A stretch of DNA of 14,244 nucleotides from CAZEYT01 sp964516295 (GTDB lineage: Bacteria; Verrucomicrobiota; Verrucomicrobiia; Chthoniobacterales; Terrimicrobiaceae): positions 1-14,244 of the forward strand of contig CAZEYT010000075.1 of the NCBI GenBank assembly GCA_964516295.1, written 5' to 3'. Both the position numbers and the translations under genes were made by a program. How positions within the stretch are numbered: position 1 is the first letter of the stretch; each line of letters starts with the position of its first letter. Shown here one piece after another: positions 1 through 7,266 of this stretch. The notes under the pieces are model-generated. The model saw nothing but the letters and a program-made list of their open reading frames with translations. It did not search any database and was not told the origin of the DNA.

Positions 1-1
1 G

Positions 2-547
2 CCGGAGGCCCGGTGCTTTGTTGGAGCCGGAGCGCTCACAGTTCTCATCGGCCTCAACATCGCTTTTGCGCCGTGGGAATGGGACAACACGAAACTTCTC
101 GTCTGGGGCTGGCTGGTCTGCGTGCCCTGGCTGTGGTCGCTCGTCATCGCCCCTCTGCCTCAACCGCTGCGGGTGGCGACATGCATCCTTTTGTTTTTCT
201 CGGGCGCGGTGAGTCTCGTCGGCGGTCTCGATGGGCGACATGGCTACACACTTGCCAATCGCGCCGAACTCGCCCGCGTGCAGCACGCCTTGGCCGTTAT
301 TCCGCCCACCGACCGGATCGCTGTTGATCCACGCTACAATCATCCGGTGATCCTCCTGGGACGGCCGGTTTATTGCGGCTACGAAGGGCATCTCTGGAGC
401 CACGGACTTGAATATCGCGGATCGTTTGAAACCCTCCAATCCATCCTGCGCCAGGACCCCGGCTGGCGGGACCGCGCCCGCGGGATGGATGCCGAGTGGG
501 TCTATTTCGACGGAAATCCGCCCGTCATTTTTCCAGCGGGACGTTGA
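2..547 (+). CDS. C-terminal part of a polytopic membrane protein, GT-C glycosyltransferase-like (5' truncated)
   Basis: The frame is open from the first bases of the window to a TGA at 545-547, giving 181 residues of a protein whose start lies outside. About three hydrophobic segments come first (near residues 6-20, 30-50 and 55-75), with a short APWEWDNTK segment between the first two. A soluble tail of about 100 residues follows. It contains NHPVILLGRPV and GYEGHLWSHGLEY, a pattern I associate with uncharacterised large multi-pass membrane proteins of the GT-C type, in which the last domain is extracytoplasmic. Function, donor and acceptor cannot be told from this fragment. Its 3' end overlaps the end of the convergent alr gene by 23 bp, so no separate terminator fits between them. 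The coding frame is confident; the family is a recognition-based inference. Confidence 0.72.
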   Translation, partial: PEARCFVGAGALTVLIGLNIAFAPWEWDNTKLLVWGWLVCVPWLWSLVIAPLPQPLRVATCILLFFSGAVSLVGGLDGRHGYTLANRAELARVQHALAVIPPTDRIAVDPRYNHPVILLGRPVYCGYEGHLWSHGLEYRGSFETLQSILRQDPGWRDRARGMDAEWVYFDGNPPVIFPAGR

Positions 548-1661
548 CCCCGGGTTCGGAATACAAGCGAACCACACGCTCTTTGAGACCGGTAAAAATC
601 TCCCAGGGAATCGTGCCAGCGCGTTCGGCAAATTCTTCCACGGCAATCTCCGCATTGCCCTGGCGACCGATCAGAACTACTTCGTCGCCCTCGTGAGCCT
701 CTGGAACCGACCGGAGATCCACAACGATCTGGTCCATCGTCACCCGGCCGAGAACCGGGCACCATTGGCCCCCGATCAGCACGCCAGCCCCCCGCCCCGA
801 GAGTTGGCGCGGGAAGCCATCTGCATAGCCCACGGGAACGACCGCCGTCTTCATGGGTTCCGTTGCGACAAACGTGCTTCCATAGCTGACCCCGCGGCCG
901 GCCGGTAAATCTTTGACGAGAGAAATCCGAGCTTTCCATGACAGCGCGGGACGCAACTCACCCGCGGTTTCGGGGACAGAACCCGCTCCGTAAAGCGCCA
1001 ATCCCACACGCACATAATCCCCGGCGTCATCCGGGAATCGAAAGACCCCCGCGCTGTTGAGCGAATGCACCGCGGCCTCGGGCGCGATGATGCGAAGGTG
1101 CTCGAGGTTCCCCGCAAACCGCTCCAATTGCTTCCGGGTCCACGGCTCGTCCTCGTCGGCCACCGGCAAATGTGTGGAAATGCTATGAACGACCACGCCG
1201 GGCGTCCGCTTCACGGTAAGAAGTTCCTCGGCGGCACGGGATTCACAAACGCCGGCGCGACCCATCCCCGTATCGACCTTGAAATTCACGCGCACCGGGC
1301 CAAACGCAGCAAAGGCCGCCGCTTCGCTGGCCGAAGAAACCGTGGCAATGACCCCGGCCTCCACAACCTCTCTTCGTTCACCGGGAATACACGGACTCAG
1401 AAGCATCAAGTCCCGCCCGATCTGCGCCTCGAGCAACTCGCAGGCCTCGCGCGTGTTGGCGACGGCAAAAATGGCGACCTCATCCCGGATCGCCCGCGCC
1501 ACGGGAACGGCACCGTGTCCGTAGGCATCGGCCTTGACCACCGCGATAATCCGCCGCCCGGCCCCAATCCGGCGTTGAACCGCTTTCGGATTATGACGGA
1601 GGGCGTTCAAATCAATCTCCGCCCACGTGCGGAGGGATGGCGAAACAAAAAAAGTCGGCAT
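525..1661 (-). CDS. alr: Alanine racemase
   Basis: PLP-dependent enzyme that interconverts L- and D-alanine in the cytoplasm, supplying D-Ala for peptidoglycan. The 378-residue length is normal for the family. The N-terminal barrel begins with TWAEIDLNALRHN. Lys43 in AVVKADAYGHG is the expected PLP lysine, and Tyr260 in GVSYGSTF is the expected second catalytic base. The C-terminal beta domain carries GYADGFPR and MDQIVVDL. I chose the ATG at 1659-1661 because homology begins about ten residues later; an in-frame start at 1748 would add 29 Arg-rich residues with no family resemblance. No clear Shine-Dalgarno sequence precedes the chosen start. The gene is divergent from the FucI-fold isomerase and convergent with the membrane protein at the window's left edge, so it is probably transcribed alone. 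Confidence 0.95.
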   Translation of the reverse strand: MPTFFVSPSLRTWAEIDLNALRHNPKAVQRRIGAGRRIIAVVKADAYGHGAVPVARAIRDEVAIFAVANTREACELLEAQIGRDLMLLSPCIPGERREVVEAGVIATVSSASEAAAFAAFGPVRVNFKVDTGMGRAGVCESRAAEELLTVKRTPGVVVHSISTHLPVADEDEPWTRKQLERFAGNLEHLRIIAPEAAVHSLNSAGVFRFPDDAGDYVRVGLALYGAGSVPETAGELRPALSWKARISLVKDLPAGRGVSYGSTFVATEPMKTAVVPVGYADGFPRQLSGRGAGVLIGGQWCPVLGRVTMDQIVVDLRSVPEAHEGDEVVLIGRQGNAEIAVEEFAERAGTIPWEIFTGLKERVVRLYSEPGVNVPLEK

Positions 1662-1804
1662 CGATCGAGAAAGGCATCGTGCACGGATCGTCCGACGAAT
1701 CCAGTCCGTTTTCCGAAGTCGAACCGCCGTCCCGCATTTGGGCAACATTTCGCTTCAATTTGCACCGCGGCCCGTTATGGTTTTGCCTCTCTCGCTCTCC
1801 ACCC
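1662..1804. other. Divergent intergenic region between alr and the FucI-fold isomerase
   Basis: This 143-bp spacer separates two divergent start codons and must hold both promoters, unless either gene is transcribed from within its neighbour. I found no convincing -35/-10 pair and no strong inverted repeat. Both outward reading frames stay open through parts of it (leftward to 1748, rightward from 1637), but those extensions do not look like conserved protein. Confidence 0.5.
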
Positions 1805-3400
1805 GTGAAAACCGTTTACCTGATCGCCAACGGCGACCTTCGTACCTCCGCCAACCAAAACTGTGAAGCCGCCCAAGCGGCGATGGAAAAACAGATCGTC
1901 GAGGCCGTGGAGCGCGAGGGCTGGGTGGTCAAGCGCGCCCATGCGTTTGACCCGGCCAAAGGCCATGGCTTCATCGACAGCCAGAAGTATGGCATGGAAG
2001 TCTTCCGTGAGATTCCGACCGACGCACCGCTCATCGTTGCCGAGGCCGTCTGGCAATACAGCCACCACATCCTTCATGGACTTATCTCCCATGAGGGACC
2101 GATTCTTACCGTTGCCAACTGGAGCGGCACCTGGCCCGGACTCGTCGGCATGCTAAACCTCAACGGCTCCCTCACCAAAGCGGGCGTCAAATTCAGCACC
2201 CTCTGGAGCGAGGATTTCACCGACGCTTTCTTCGTCGACGGCCTCCGCCGCTGGTTGAAAAAAGGTCGCGTCAAGCACGCTATCGAGCATGTTGTTCCCT
2301 TCAAAAAAGCAGATGTTCCCGACAGCGCGCTTTCGCTGGGCAAAAAGTTTGCCCGCAAACTCCGTCGCGACAAAGCCATTCTCGGCGTCTTCGATGAAGG
2401 CTGCATGGGAATGTACAATGCCATTATTCCCGACGAGCTCTTGCACCAGACCGGCATTTACAAGGAACGTCTCAGCCAGTCATCGCTCTACGCGAAAATG
2501 CTCTCGGTCCGCGATGACGAAGCGTGGGCCGTCTTCAATTGGTACAAAGAACGCGGCCTGCAATTCCGTCTCGGCGGCAATGAAGAGACGGACCTCACCG
2601 AGCATCAAGTCCTCCAACAGTGCAAGATGTATATCGCCGCCGTCCGCATCGCCGACGAATTCGGCTGCGCGACCATTGGCATTCAATACCAACAGGGGCT
2701 CAAAGATCTCGCCCCGGCCTCGGACTTGGTCGAGGGGACACTCAACAACGTCGACCGCCCGCCCGTCTGGTCGGAAGATGGTCGTGAACTCTTCGCCGGC
2801 GAAGCCCTCCCGCATTTCAATGAAGTCGACGAATGCGCCGGTCTCGACGGACTCATCACTTACCGCATCTGGCGCGAACTCGGCTACTCGCCCGAAAATA
2901 CCCTCCACGACCTCCGCTGGGGCCGGCAATACAAAGACGACCATCTGGACGCTTACGTTTGGGTCTTCCTCATTAGCGGCGCGGCGCCTCCGGAGCACTT
3001 CATCGGAGGGTGGAGTGGCACCTCGAGCGAACGCCAACCGGCCATGTATTTCCGCCTCGGCGGTGGAACGCTCAAAGGCATCAGCAAACCCGGCTGGATC
3101 GTTTGGAGCCGCGTCTTTGTGGCCGACGGCAAGCTGAAATTCGACACCGGTCTCGCCGAAGTGGTGGAACTGCCCCAAGAGGAAACGCAGGACCGTTGGA
3201 ACCTCACCACCTCGCAATGGCCGATCATGCATGCCGTGCTGCAAGGGGTATCACGCGATCAAATGATGGCCCGGCACCCGAGCAATCACATCCAAGTGGC
3301 CTACGCTCCCGGCAAAGCCGCCGCCCGGCGCGCCCTCTTCACCAAGGCCGCTGCGATGAACGAACTCGGACTCGACGTTTCGATCTGCGGAAAAGTCTGA
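1805..3400 (+). CDS. L-fucose/L-arabinose isomerase-fold family protein
   Basis: A 531-residue protein of the FucI/AraA fold, Mn2+-dependent aldose-ketose isomerases. I start it at GTG 1805 because KTVYLIANGDLRTSANQNC is the normal N-terminus of this group; the in-frame ATG at 1637 would add 56 unrelated residues antisense to alr. No Shine-Dalgarno sequence is visible. FDEGCMGM lies at 196-203. A GIQYQQGLKD...LVEGTLNN region resembles FucI, placing Glu310, then Asp342 (in NEVD) and His495 (in SNHIQVAYA) as the likely metal ligands equivalent to E. coli FucI Glu337, Asp361 and His528. The family is often annotated fucose isomerase, but no fucose kinase, aldolase or sugar transporter is nearby, so the true sugar is unknown. 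It is divergent from alr and probably has its own promoter. Confidence 0.85.
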   Translation: MKTVYLIANGDLRTSANQNCEAAQAAMEKQIVEAVEREGWVVKRAHAFDPAKGHGFIDSQKYGMEVFREIPTDAPLIVAEAVWQYSHHILHGLISHEGPILTVANWSGTWPGLVGMLNLNGSLTKAGVKFSTLWSEDFTDAFFVDGLRRWLKKGRVKHAIEHVVPFKKADVPDSALSLGKKFARKLRRDKAILGVFDEGCMGMYNAIIPDELLHQTGIYKERLSQSSLYAKMLSVRDDEAWAVFNWYKERGLQFRLGGNEETDLTEHQVLQQCKMYIAAVRIADEFGCATIGIQYQQGLKDLAPASDLVEGTLNNVDRPPVWSEDGRELFAGEALPHFNEVDECAGLDGLITYRIWRELGYSPENTLHDLRWGRQYKDDHLDAYVWVFLISGAAPPEHFIGGWSGTSSERQPAMYFRLGGGTLKGISKPGWIVWSRVFVADGKLKFDTGLAEVVELPQEETQDRWNLTTSQWPIMHAVLQGVSRDQMMARHPSNHIQVAYAPGKAAARRALFTKAAAMNELGLDVSICGKV

Positions 3401-3462
3401 CCGGCCGCTCGCCGCGGGTACCTTCGCGATGCAAAGGGCGGTCATTTTCCATTGGACAACGC

Positions 3463-3487
3463 GCCCGGCGTCCCTAAGTTGCCGGGC
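3463..3487 (+). promoter_or_regulatory. Hairpin directly abutting the start codon of the small membrane protein gene
   Basis: A perfect 7-bp inverted repeat, GCCCGGC (3463-3469) and GCCGGGC (3481-3487), encloses an 11-nt loop and ends at the base just before the ATG at 3488. There is no T-tract after it, so it is unlikely to be a terminator for the isomerase gene. It would leave no free Shine-Dalgarno region and could limit initiation, or it may be chance in GC-rich DNA. Confidence 0.4.
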
Positions 3488-3742
3488 ATGTTACGAACCC
3501 TTGCGCGTCTCGCGGCCACTTTGGTTCTGGGCGCAGTGTTGCTCACGTGGTTCGTTCTCGGGGCCGACCGTGGTTGGACCAAAACATCGGTGACCACCAT
3601 GCAGACCGATGAGATCACCGGTCTCCAGTTTCCCGTGATTGAAAATCGCTTCGTCCCGGGTGTTGACTTTGTCGCGGTCGGGCTCGGCGCCTCCCTCACG
3701 CTTTTCGCCCTTTCCTTCATACCCACCAAAAGAAAACCATGA
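3488..3742 (+). CDS. Small two-helix membrane protein of unknown function, coupled to yceI
   Basis: An 84-residue protein I cannot assign. It has two likely membrane helices, near residues 5-23 (LARLAATLVLGAVLLTWFVL) and 58-77 (DFVAVGLGASLTLFALSF). Between them is a polar loop of about 35 residues with RGWTKTSV and FPVIENRFVPGVD, followed by a basic tail, TKRKP. By the positive-inside rule both ends would be cytoplasmic and the loop periplasmic. The ATG at 3488 is preferred because the first helix starts directly after it; a TTG at 3452 in the same frame is possible. Its TGA (3740-3742) overlaps the yceI ATG, so the two are translated as a pair, suggesting the membrane protein works with, or is co-regulated with, the YceI protein. 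Confidence 0.75.
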   Translation: MLRTLARLAATLVLGAVLLTWFVLGADRGWTKTSVTTMQTDEITGLQFPVIENRFVPGVDFVAVGLGASLTLFALSFIPTKRKP

Positions 3743-4353
3743 AAACACCACTCGTTACCCTTGCCACCCTCATCTCGCTCGGCCTCGCCGCGCCGGCAGA
3801 AACCCTCACCTTCGATTTCAAAGATCCGAAGGGCGTCAACAACATCGTCTTCAAGCTGGATGCCCCGCTGGAGTCGATCAACGGAACCGCCAGCGGTATC
3901 AGCGGAACGATCACAGCCGACACCGAAAATCCGGCCAATGTCAAAGGCAAGATCGTCGTTGCCGGTGAGACCCTTCACGTGCCGAATCCCGTCATGAAAG
4001 AGCACATGCACGGCGAAAAGTGGCTCGATGTCACCACGCACCCGGAGGTCACATTTGAACTGAAAGAAGTCTCCAACGTCAAACGCGACGGCAACACCGG
4101 CACGGCCGATGTCAAAGGCACCTTCACGCTCAAGGGCATCTCGAAGGACATCACCGTTCCCGTGAATGTCACCTACCTTCCGGGGAAACTGAAGGCCCGT
4201 GGCGGTGACTTGGAAGGCGATCTCCTGGTTGTCCGCTCAAACTTCACCATCAACCGCAGCGACTTTCAGATCCAGGCAGGTCAGAACACCGACAAAGTCG
4301 CGGAAGAAATCGAAGTCTCCCTCAGTCTCGCCGGAGCCGCTCCGAAGAAGTAA
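3739..4353 (+). CDS. Secreted YceI-family (lipocalin-like, isoprenoid/lipid-binding) protein
   Basis: A 204-residue protein of the YceI family, which forms an extended lipocalin-like barrel that binds polyisoprenoid or other lipophilic molecules, usually in the periplasm. The first 20 or so residues form a signal peptide, MKTPLVTLATLISLGLAAPA, with probable cleavage after APA. The mature part begins with a beta strand, LTFDFKDPKG. Family features follow: MKEHMHGEKWLDVTTHPEVTFEL, then GTFTLKGISKDITVPV, then a C-terminal strand with NRSDFQIQAG. The ATG is within ATGA shared with the upstream gene's stop (4-bp overlap), so translation is probably coupled. The ligand is not predictable. The transcript most likely ends at the hairpin at 4368-4402. 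Confidence 0.92.
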   Translation: MKTPLVTLATLISLGLAAPAETLTFDFKDPKGVNNIVFKLDAPLESINGTASGISGTITADTENPANVKGKIVVAGETLHVPNPVMKEHMHGEKWLDVTTHPEVTFELKEVSNVKRDGNTGTADVKGTFTLKGISKDITVPVNVTYLPGKLKARGGDLEGDLLVVRSNFTINRSDFQIQAGQNTDKVAEEIEVSLSLAGAAPKK

Positions 4354-4367
4354 TCATCCAATTCAAA

Positions 4368-4402
4368 AAAAAGGGCCGCGTGGTTTCCATGCGGCCCTTT
4401 TT
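4368..4402. terminator. Rho-independent terminator, probably bidirectional, between yceI and ilvB
   Basis: AAAAAGGGCCGC (4368-4379) pairs with GCGGCCCTTTTT (4391-4402). On the plus strand the stem can continue through a G-T wobble and three more pairs to a TTT loop. The A-tract on one side and T-tract on the other make it work in both directions. It lies 15 nt past the yceI stop and 21 nt past the ilvB stop. Confidence 0.9.
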
Positions 4403-4422
4403 ATTTAGGAATTCGCTGTCGA

Positions 4423-6198
4423 TTACTCGGTAATGATGTCTTTGTAAGTTTTGCCGGAGGGAATCATCGGCAAAACGTGCTCGGTGTAAGGTGTCATCAC
4501 ATCCAACACATAGACTTCATCCGACTCCAGCATGCGCTTCATGGCCGCAGGGAGATCCTTCTTGTGGATGACCCGTTCGCACTTGACGCCGAAGCCCTTG
4601 CAAAGTTGGACGTAATCGGGATAGATGCGCTTGAGGTCTTTCGGATCCCCCAGGAAGGTATGTCCGCGATTCCCTCCGTGGAAGCGATCCTCCCACTGCA
4701 CCACCATGCCAAGATGCTGGTTGTTCAGGATGATGGCCTTGGCCGCGATGCCTTCGATGTGTGCCGTGGCGAGTTCCTGAACGTTCATCAAAAACGAACC
4801 ATCTCCGTCGATGTCGATGACCTGTTTGTCCGGACGGGCCACCTTCGCTCCCATCGCCGCCGGGTATCCGAAGCCCATCGCCCCAAGACCGGCCGAGGTC
4901 ACAAACGAGCGCGGATGGACAAAGTCATAGAATTGGCCGGCCCACATCTGGTGCTGACCCACCCCGGTCGTGATGATGGCGTCGCCCTTCGTCATCTCAT
5001 GAAGCATCTGGATGACATGCTGCGGCTGGATCGCATCCGGCGTATCCTTGAAGGAAAGCGGGTGCGCTTTGCGCCAGGCGTCGATTTGCTTGTACCAATC
5101 GCCAAACCGACCGTGATTTTTCGGGTGCCGCTTGTAGCCGGCCTGGTCCAGAATTTTGTTCAGGCGGCCGAGTGCATACTTCAAATCGCTGAGAATCGGC
5201 AGTCGGACGAGCTTGTTCTTGTTGATCTCCGAATTGTCGATGTCGATGTGGACAATCGTGCCGTGCTCACAGAATTTCTCGACCTTGCCGGTCACGCGGT
5301 CGTCAAACCGCACGCCGATGGCCAGAAGGAGGTCCGCCTCGTTCACCGCGTTGTTGGCATACACCGTTCCGTGCATGCCCAGCCATTTGAGAGACAGGGG
5401 GTGATTTTCAGGAAAACAACCGATACCCATGAGGGTTGTTGCGACCGGGATCTGCGTGCGCTCGGCGAATTCCAGCAACTCGGCCGAGGCCGCGCCGGAG
5501 ATCACCCCGCCGCCGCAATAAATCATCGGCTTCTTCGCCGAGTCGATCAGGCCGATCAACTCGTTCAATGCGACATCGTCTGCTTTCTTGTCCGGGTTGT
5601 ACCCGCGCAGGTTCACGCTCTTCGGGAAAATCGGCTGCGTGGTCTGGTTTTGAATGTTTTTCGGAATGTCGATGAGCACCGGACCCGGGCGGCCGGATTG
5701 GGCAATGTGAAAGGCTTCCTTCACAATGCGCGGGATCTCATTGATGTCCCACACCAGATAGCTGTGCTTCACCATCGGGAGCGTCATGCCGAACACATCG
5801 GTTTCCTGAAACGCCCCGCGGCCGATCATTTCCTGCGGGACCTGGCCTGTGATCGCGACGAGCGGGATCGAGTCCATAAAGGCGTCGGCAATGCCCGTAA
5901 CGAGATTTGTGGCACCCGGACCCGATGTCGCCATGCACACACCGGCCCGGCCCGTCACGCGCGCATAGCCCTCCGCTGCAAACACACCACCCTGCTCGTG
6001 GCGCGGAAGAATCGTGCGGATTTTTTTTGTTTTGGTGAGGGCTTGGTGGATCGGCATCGAGCAGCCGCCGGGGTAGGCAAAAATGACGTCCACTCCCTCG
6101 CGCTCGAGACATTCGACGAGGATTTCCGCCCCGTTCATGACTTTGCCCCGCTCGGCGGCGGGTTTGGAGGCGGGTTTTGTGGTGCGCTTGGTTTTCAT
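4423..6198 (-). CDS. ilvB: Acetolactate synthase (acetohydroxyacid synthase) large catalytic subunit
   Basis: Catalyses the first shared step of valine, leucine and isoleucine synthesis, condensing pyruvate with pyruvate or 2-oxobutyrate, with TPP, Mg2+ and FAD. The 591 residues show the usual three domains. The catalytic Glu68 sits in LPRHEQGG, the central FAD domain carries GVRFDDRVTGK, and the TPP/Mg motif GDGS (465-468) runs to NN (492-493). The C-terminus, TPYTEHVLPMIPSGKTY, is typical of the biosynthetic enzyme. A basic Lys/Pro/Ala-rich stretch of 20 residues precedes a second Met (residue 21) where homology begins, so the true start could be internal. It is 22 bp after the MgtE-like gene and probably co-transcribed with it. 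No ilvN regulatory subunit gene is present, and transcription appears to end just downstream. An A8 run covers codons 57-60. Confidence 0.95.
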   Translation of the reverse strand: MKTKRTTKPASKPAAERGKVMNGAEILVECLEREGVDVIFAYPGGCSMPIHQALTKTKKIRTILPRHEQGGVFAAEGYARVTGRAGVCMATSGPGATNLVTGIADAFMDSIPLVAITGQVPQEMIGRGAFQETDVFGMTLPMVKHSYLVWDINEIPRIVKEAFHIAQSGRPGPVLIDIPKNIQNQTTQPIFPKSVNLRGYNPDKKADDVALNELIGLIDSAKKPMIYCGGGVISGAASAELLEFAERTQIPVATTLMGIGCFPENHPLSLKWLGMHGTVYANNAVNEADLLLAIGVRFDDRVTGKVEKFCEHGTIVHIDIDNSEINKNKLVRLPILSDLKYALGRLNKILDQAGYKRHPKNHGRFGDWYKQIDAWRKAHPLSFKDTPDAIQPQHVIQMLHEMTKGDAIITTGVGQHQMWAGQFYDFVHPRSFVTSAGLGAMGFGYPAAMGAKVARPDKQVIDIDGDGSFLMNVQELATAHIEGIAAKAIILNNQHLGMVVQWEDRFHGGNRGHTFLGDPKDLKRIYPDYVQLCKGFGVKCERVIHKKDLPAAMKRMLESDEVYVLDVMTPYTEHVLPMIPSGKTYKDIITE

Positions 6199-6220
6199 GG
6201 ATGACGTAAACGAGAACCTT

Positions 6221-7213
6221 CTACGTTATGCGCAGGAGGAACCATTTGGCCAGTCCAAAATAGAAGGTCAGCGTGGCGATATCCGCCAGGGCGAGGGTCA
6301 ACGGGCCGGCGGCAATCCGTGGGTCCAGCCTCAGGAACCGGGAGCCGGCCGGGATGATGACCCCGAGCAGGCAGGCCGTGATCATCGCCAGCATGATGCT
6401 CGCCCCGATCGAGATCGCCGCCGGAAGGTCGCCCTTCCAAATCCCGACAATGCTTCCCACCAGCGCGCCGCACGCCAGGCCGAGAAGCAACGCGGTGACG
6501 AACTCCTTTTGCACCGCTTGGAAAAGCCACCGCAGGGTGGGTTTTGAACTGTGCATGGCCTGAAGGGTAACAGCGACCGATTGTGCGCTAACGCTCTCCC
6601 CCAATCCCAGCACGAGGGTGAGAAAAAACGCCAGGACGATGCGCTGTTCCAGCGTCTCGGCAAAAGCCCCCGCCAAGAAGGCGCAGACCGTCCCTCCCGC
6701 GATGGTTGCCAGGAGCCACGGGAAGCGAAGCGAAAAAGCCCGCAAGGGCGACGCACTCCGGACTTCGGAGACCCGGAAACCGAGGGATTGGAAGAGATCG
6801 TCCATCTGCTCGCGTTCGGCGAGATCGAGGACCTCCTCGGTGAAAACTCCCACATCCAAAACGCCCACGATCCGCCCGTCGGGATCGACCACGGGGAACG
6901 CGAGAAACTTGTGGAGCACAAAAAACTCGCACGCTTCAAGAAGCGTTGCCCGCGTGGGAATGGCCACCACCCGCCGGATCATCGCCTCCGCGACCGGTGT
7001 CTCGACGGGATCGGTCAAAAGACGCCGCGCTGGAAGGACGCCAGCCAGGCGTCCGTTTTGGTCCACGACGTAAAAATAAATGATCTTGTCCCGGATGCCC
7101 CGCGCGCGAACGCACTCGATGGCCTCGCCGATTGTCAGATGCTCGTCGAGCACGGGAAAATCCTGCGACGCGAACTCCAGGACCGGGCGTTGAAGTTCGT
7201 CAGTGGCAACCAT
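6221..7213 (-). CDS. MgtE-like Mg2+ transporter with CBS pair but no N-terminal sensor domain
   Basis: A 330-residue inner-membrane protein. Two CBS domains (about 20-65 and 75-130) are followed by a linking helix with EREQMDDLFQSLG (about 133-145) and about five membrane helices (about 168-328). DPRIAAGPLTLALADIATL near the end matches the MgtE pore region; Asp311 corresponds to the ion-coordinating Asp of MgtE (Asp432 in Thermus). The family normally has a superhelical N-domain of about 120 residues before the CBS pair that gates the channel by Mg2+ sensing; it is absent, and the DNA upstream is cinA coding sequence, so it has not been overlooked. The usual Gly/Asn-rich second-helix motif is replaced by LGLGESVSAQS with Glu206. 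Mg2+ transport is likely, but another divalent cation is possible. The stop is TAG, and ilvB follows after 22 bp. Confidence 0.82.
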   Translation of the reverse strand: MVATDELQRPVLEFASQDFPVLDEHLTIGEAIECVRARGIRDKIIYFYVVDQNGRLAGVLPARRLLTDPVETPVAEAMIRRVVAIPTRATLLEACEFFVLHKFLAFPVVDPDGRIVGVLDVGVFTEEVLDLAEREQMDDLFQSLGFRVSEVRSASPLRAFSLRFPWLLATIAGGTVCAFLAGAFAETLEQRIVLAFFLTLVLGLGESVSAQSVAVTLQAMHSSKPTLRWLFQAVQKEFVTALLLGLACGALVGSIVGIWKGDLPAAISIGASIMLAMITACLLGVIIPAGSRFLRLDPRIAAGPLTLALADIATLTFYFGLAKWFLLRIT

Positions 7214-7266
7214 GCGGGAGGGGGTAACGGATTGCCGCCCTCAACGCAACCCTCGAAACCGACACA

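Noticed and set aside
1637..1804. 56-codon N-terminal extension of the FucI-like protein from an ATG
   Set aside because: The extension lies over the alr start region and shows no conservation; the GTG at 1805 starts exactly at the family N-terminus.
3454..3476. Possible promoter TTGGAC, 17 nt, TAAGTT before the small membrane protein gene
   Set aside because: Each box matches the sigma-70 consensus at only three of six positions, and the sequence overlaps the hairpin; too weak to list.
4477..6204. 575-codon plus-strand open frame opposite ilvB
   Set aside because: It is the antisense shadow of a well-conserved enzyme, with Arg/His/Asp-rich translation and no motif.
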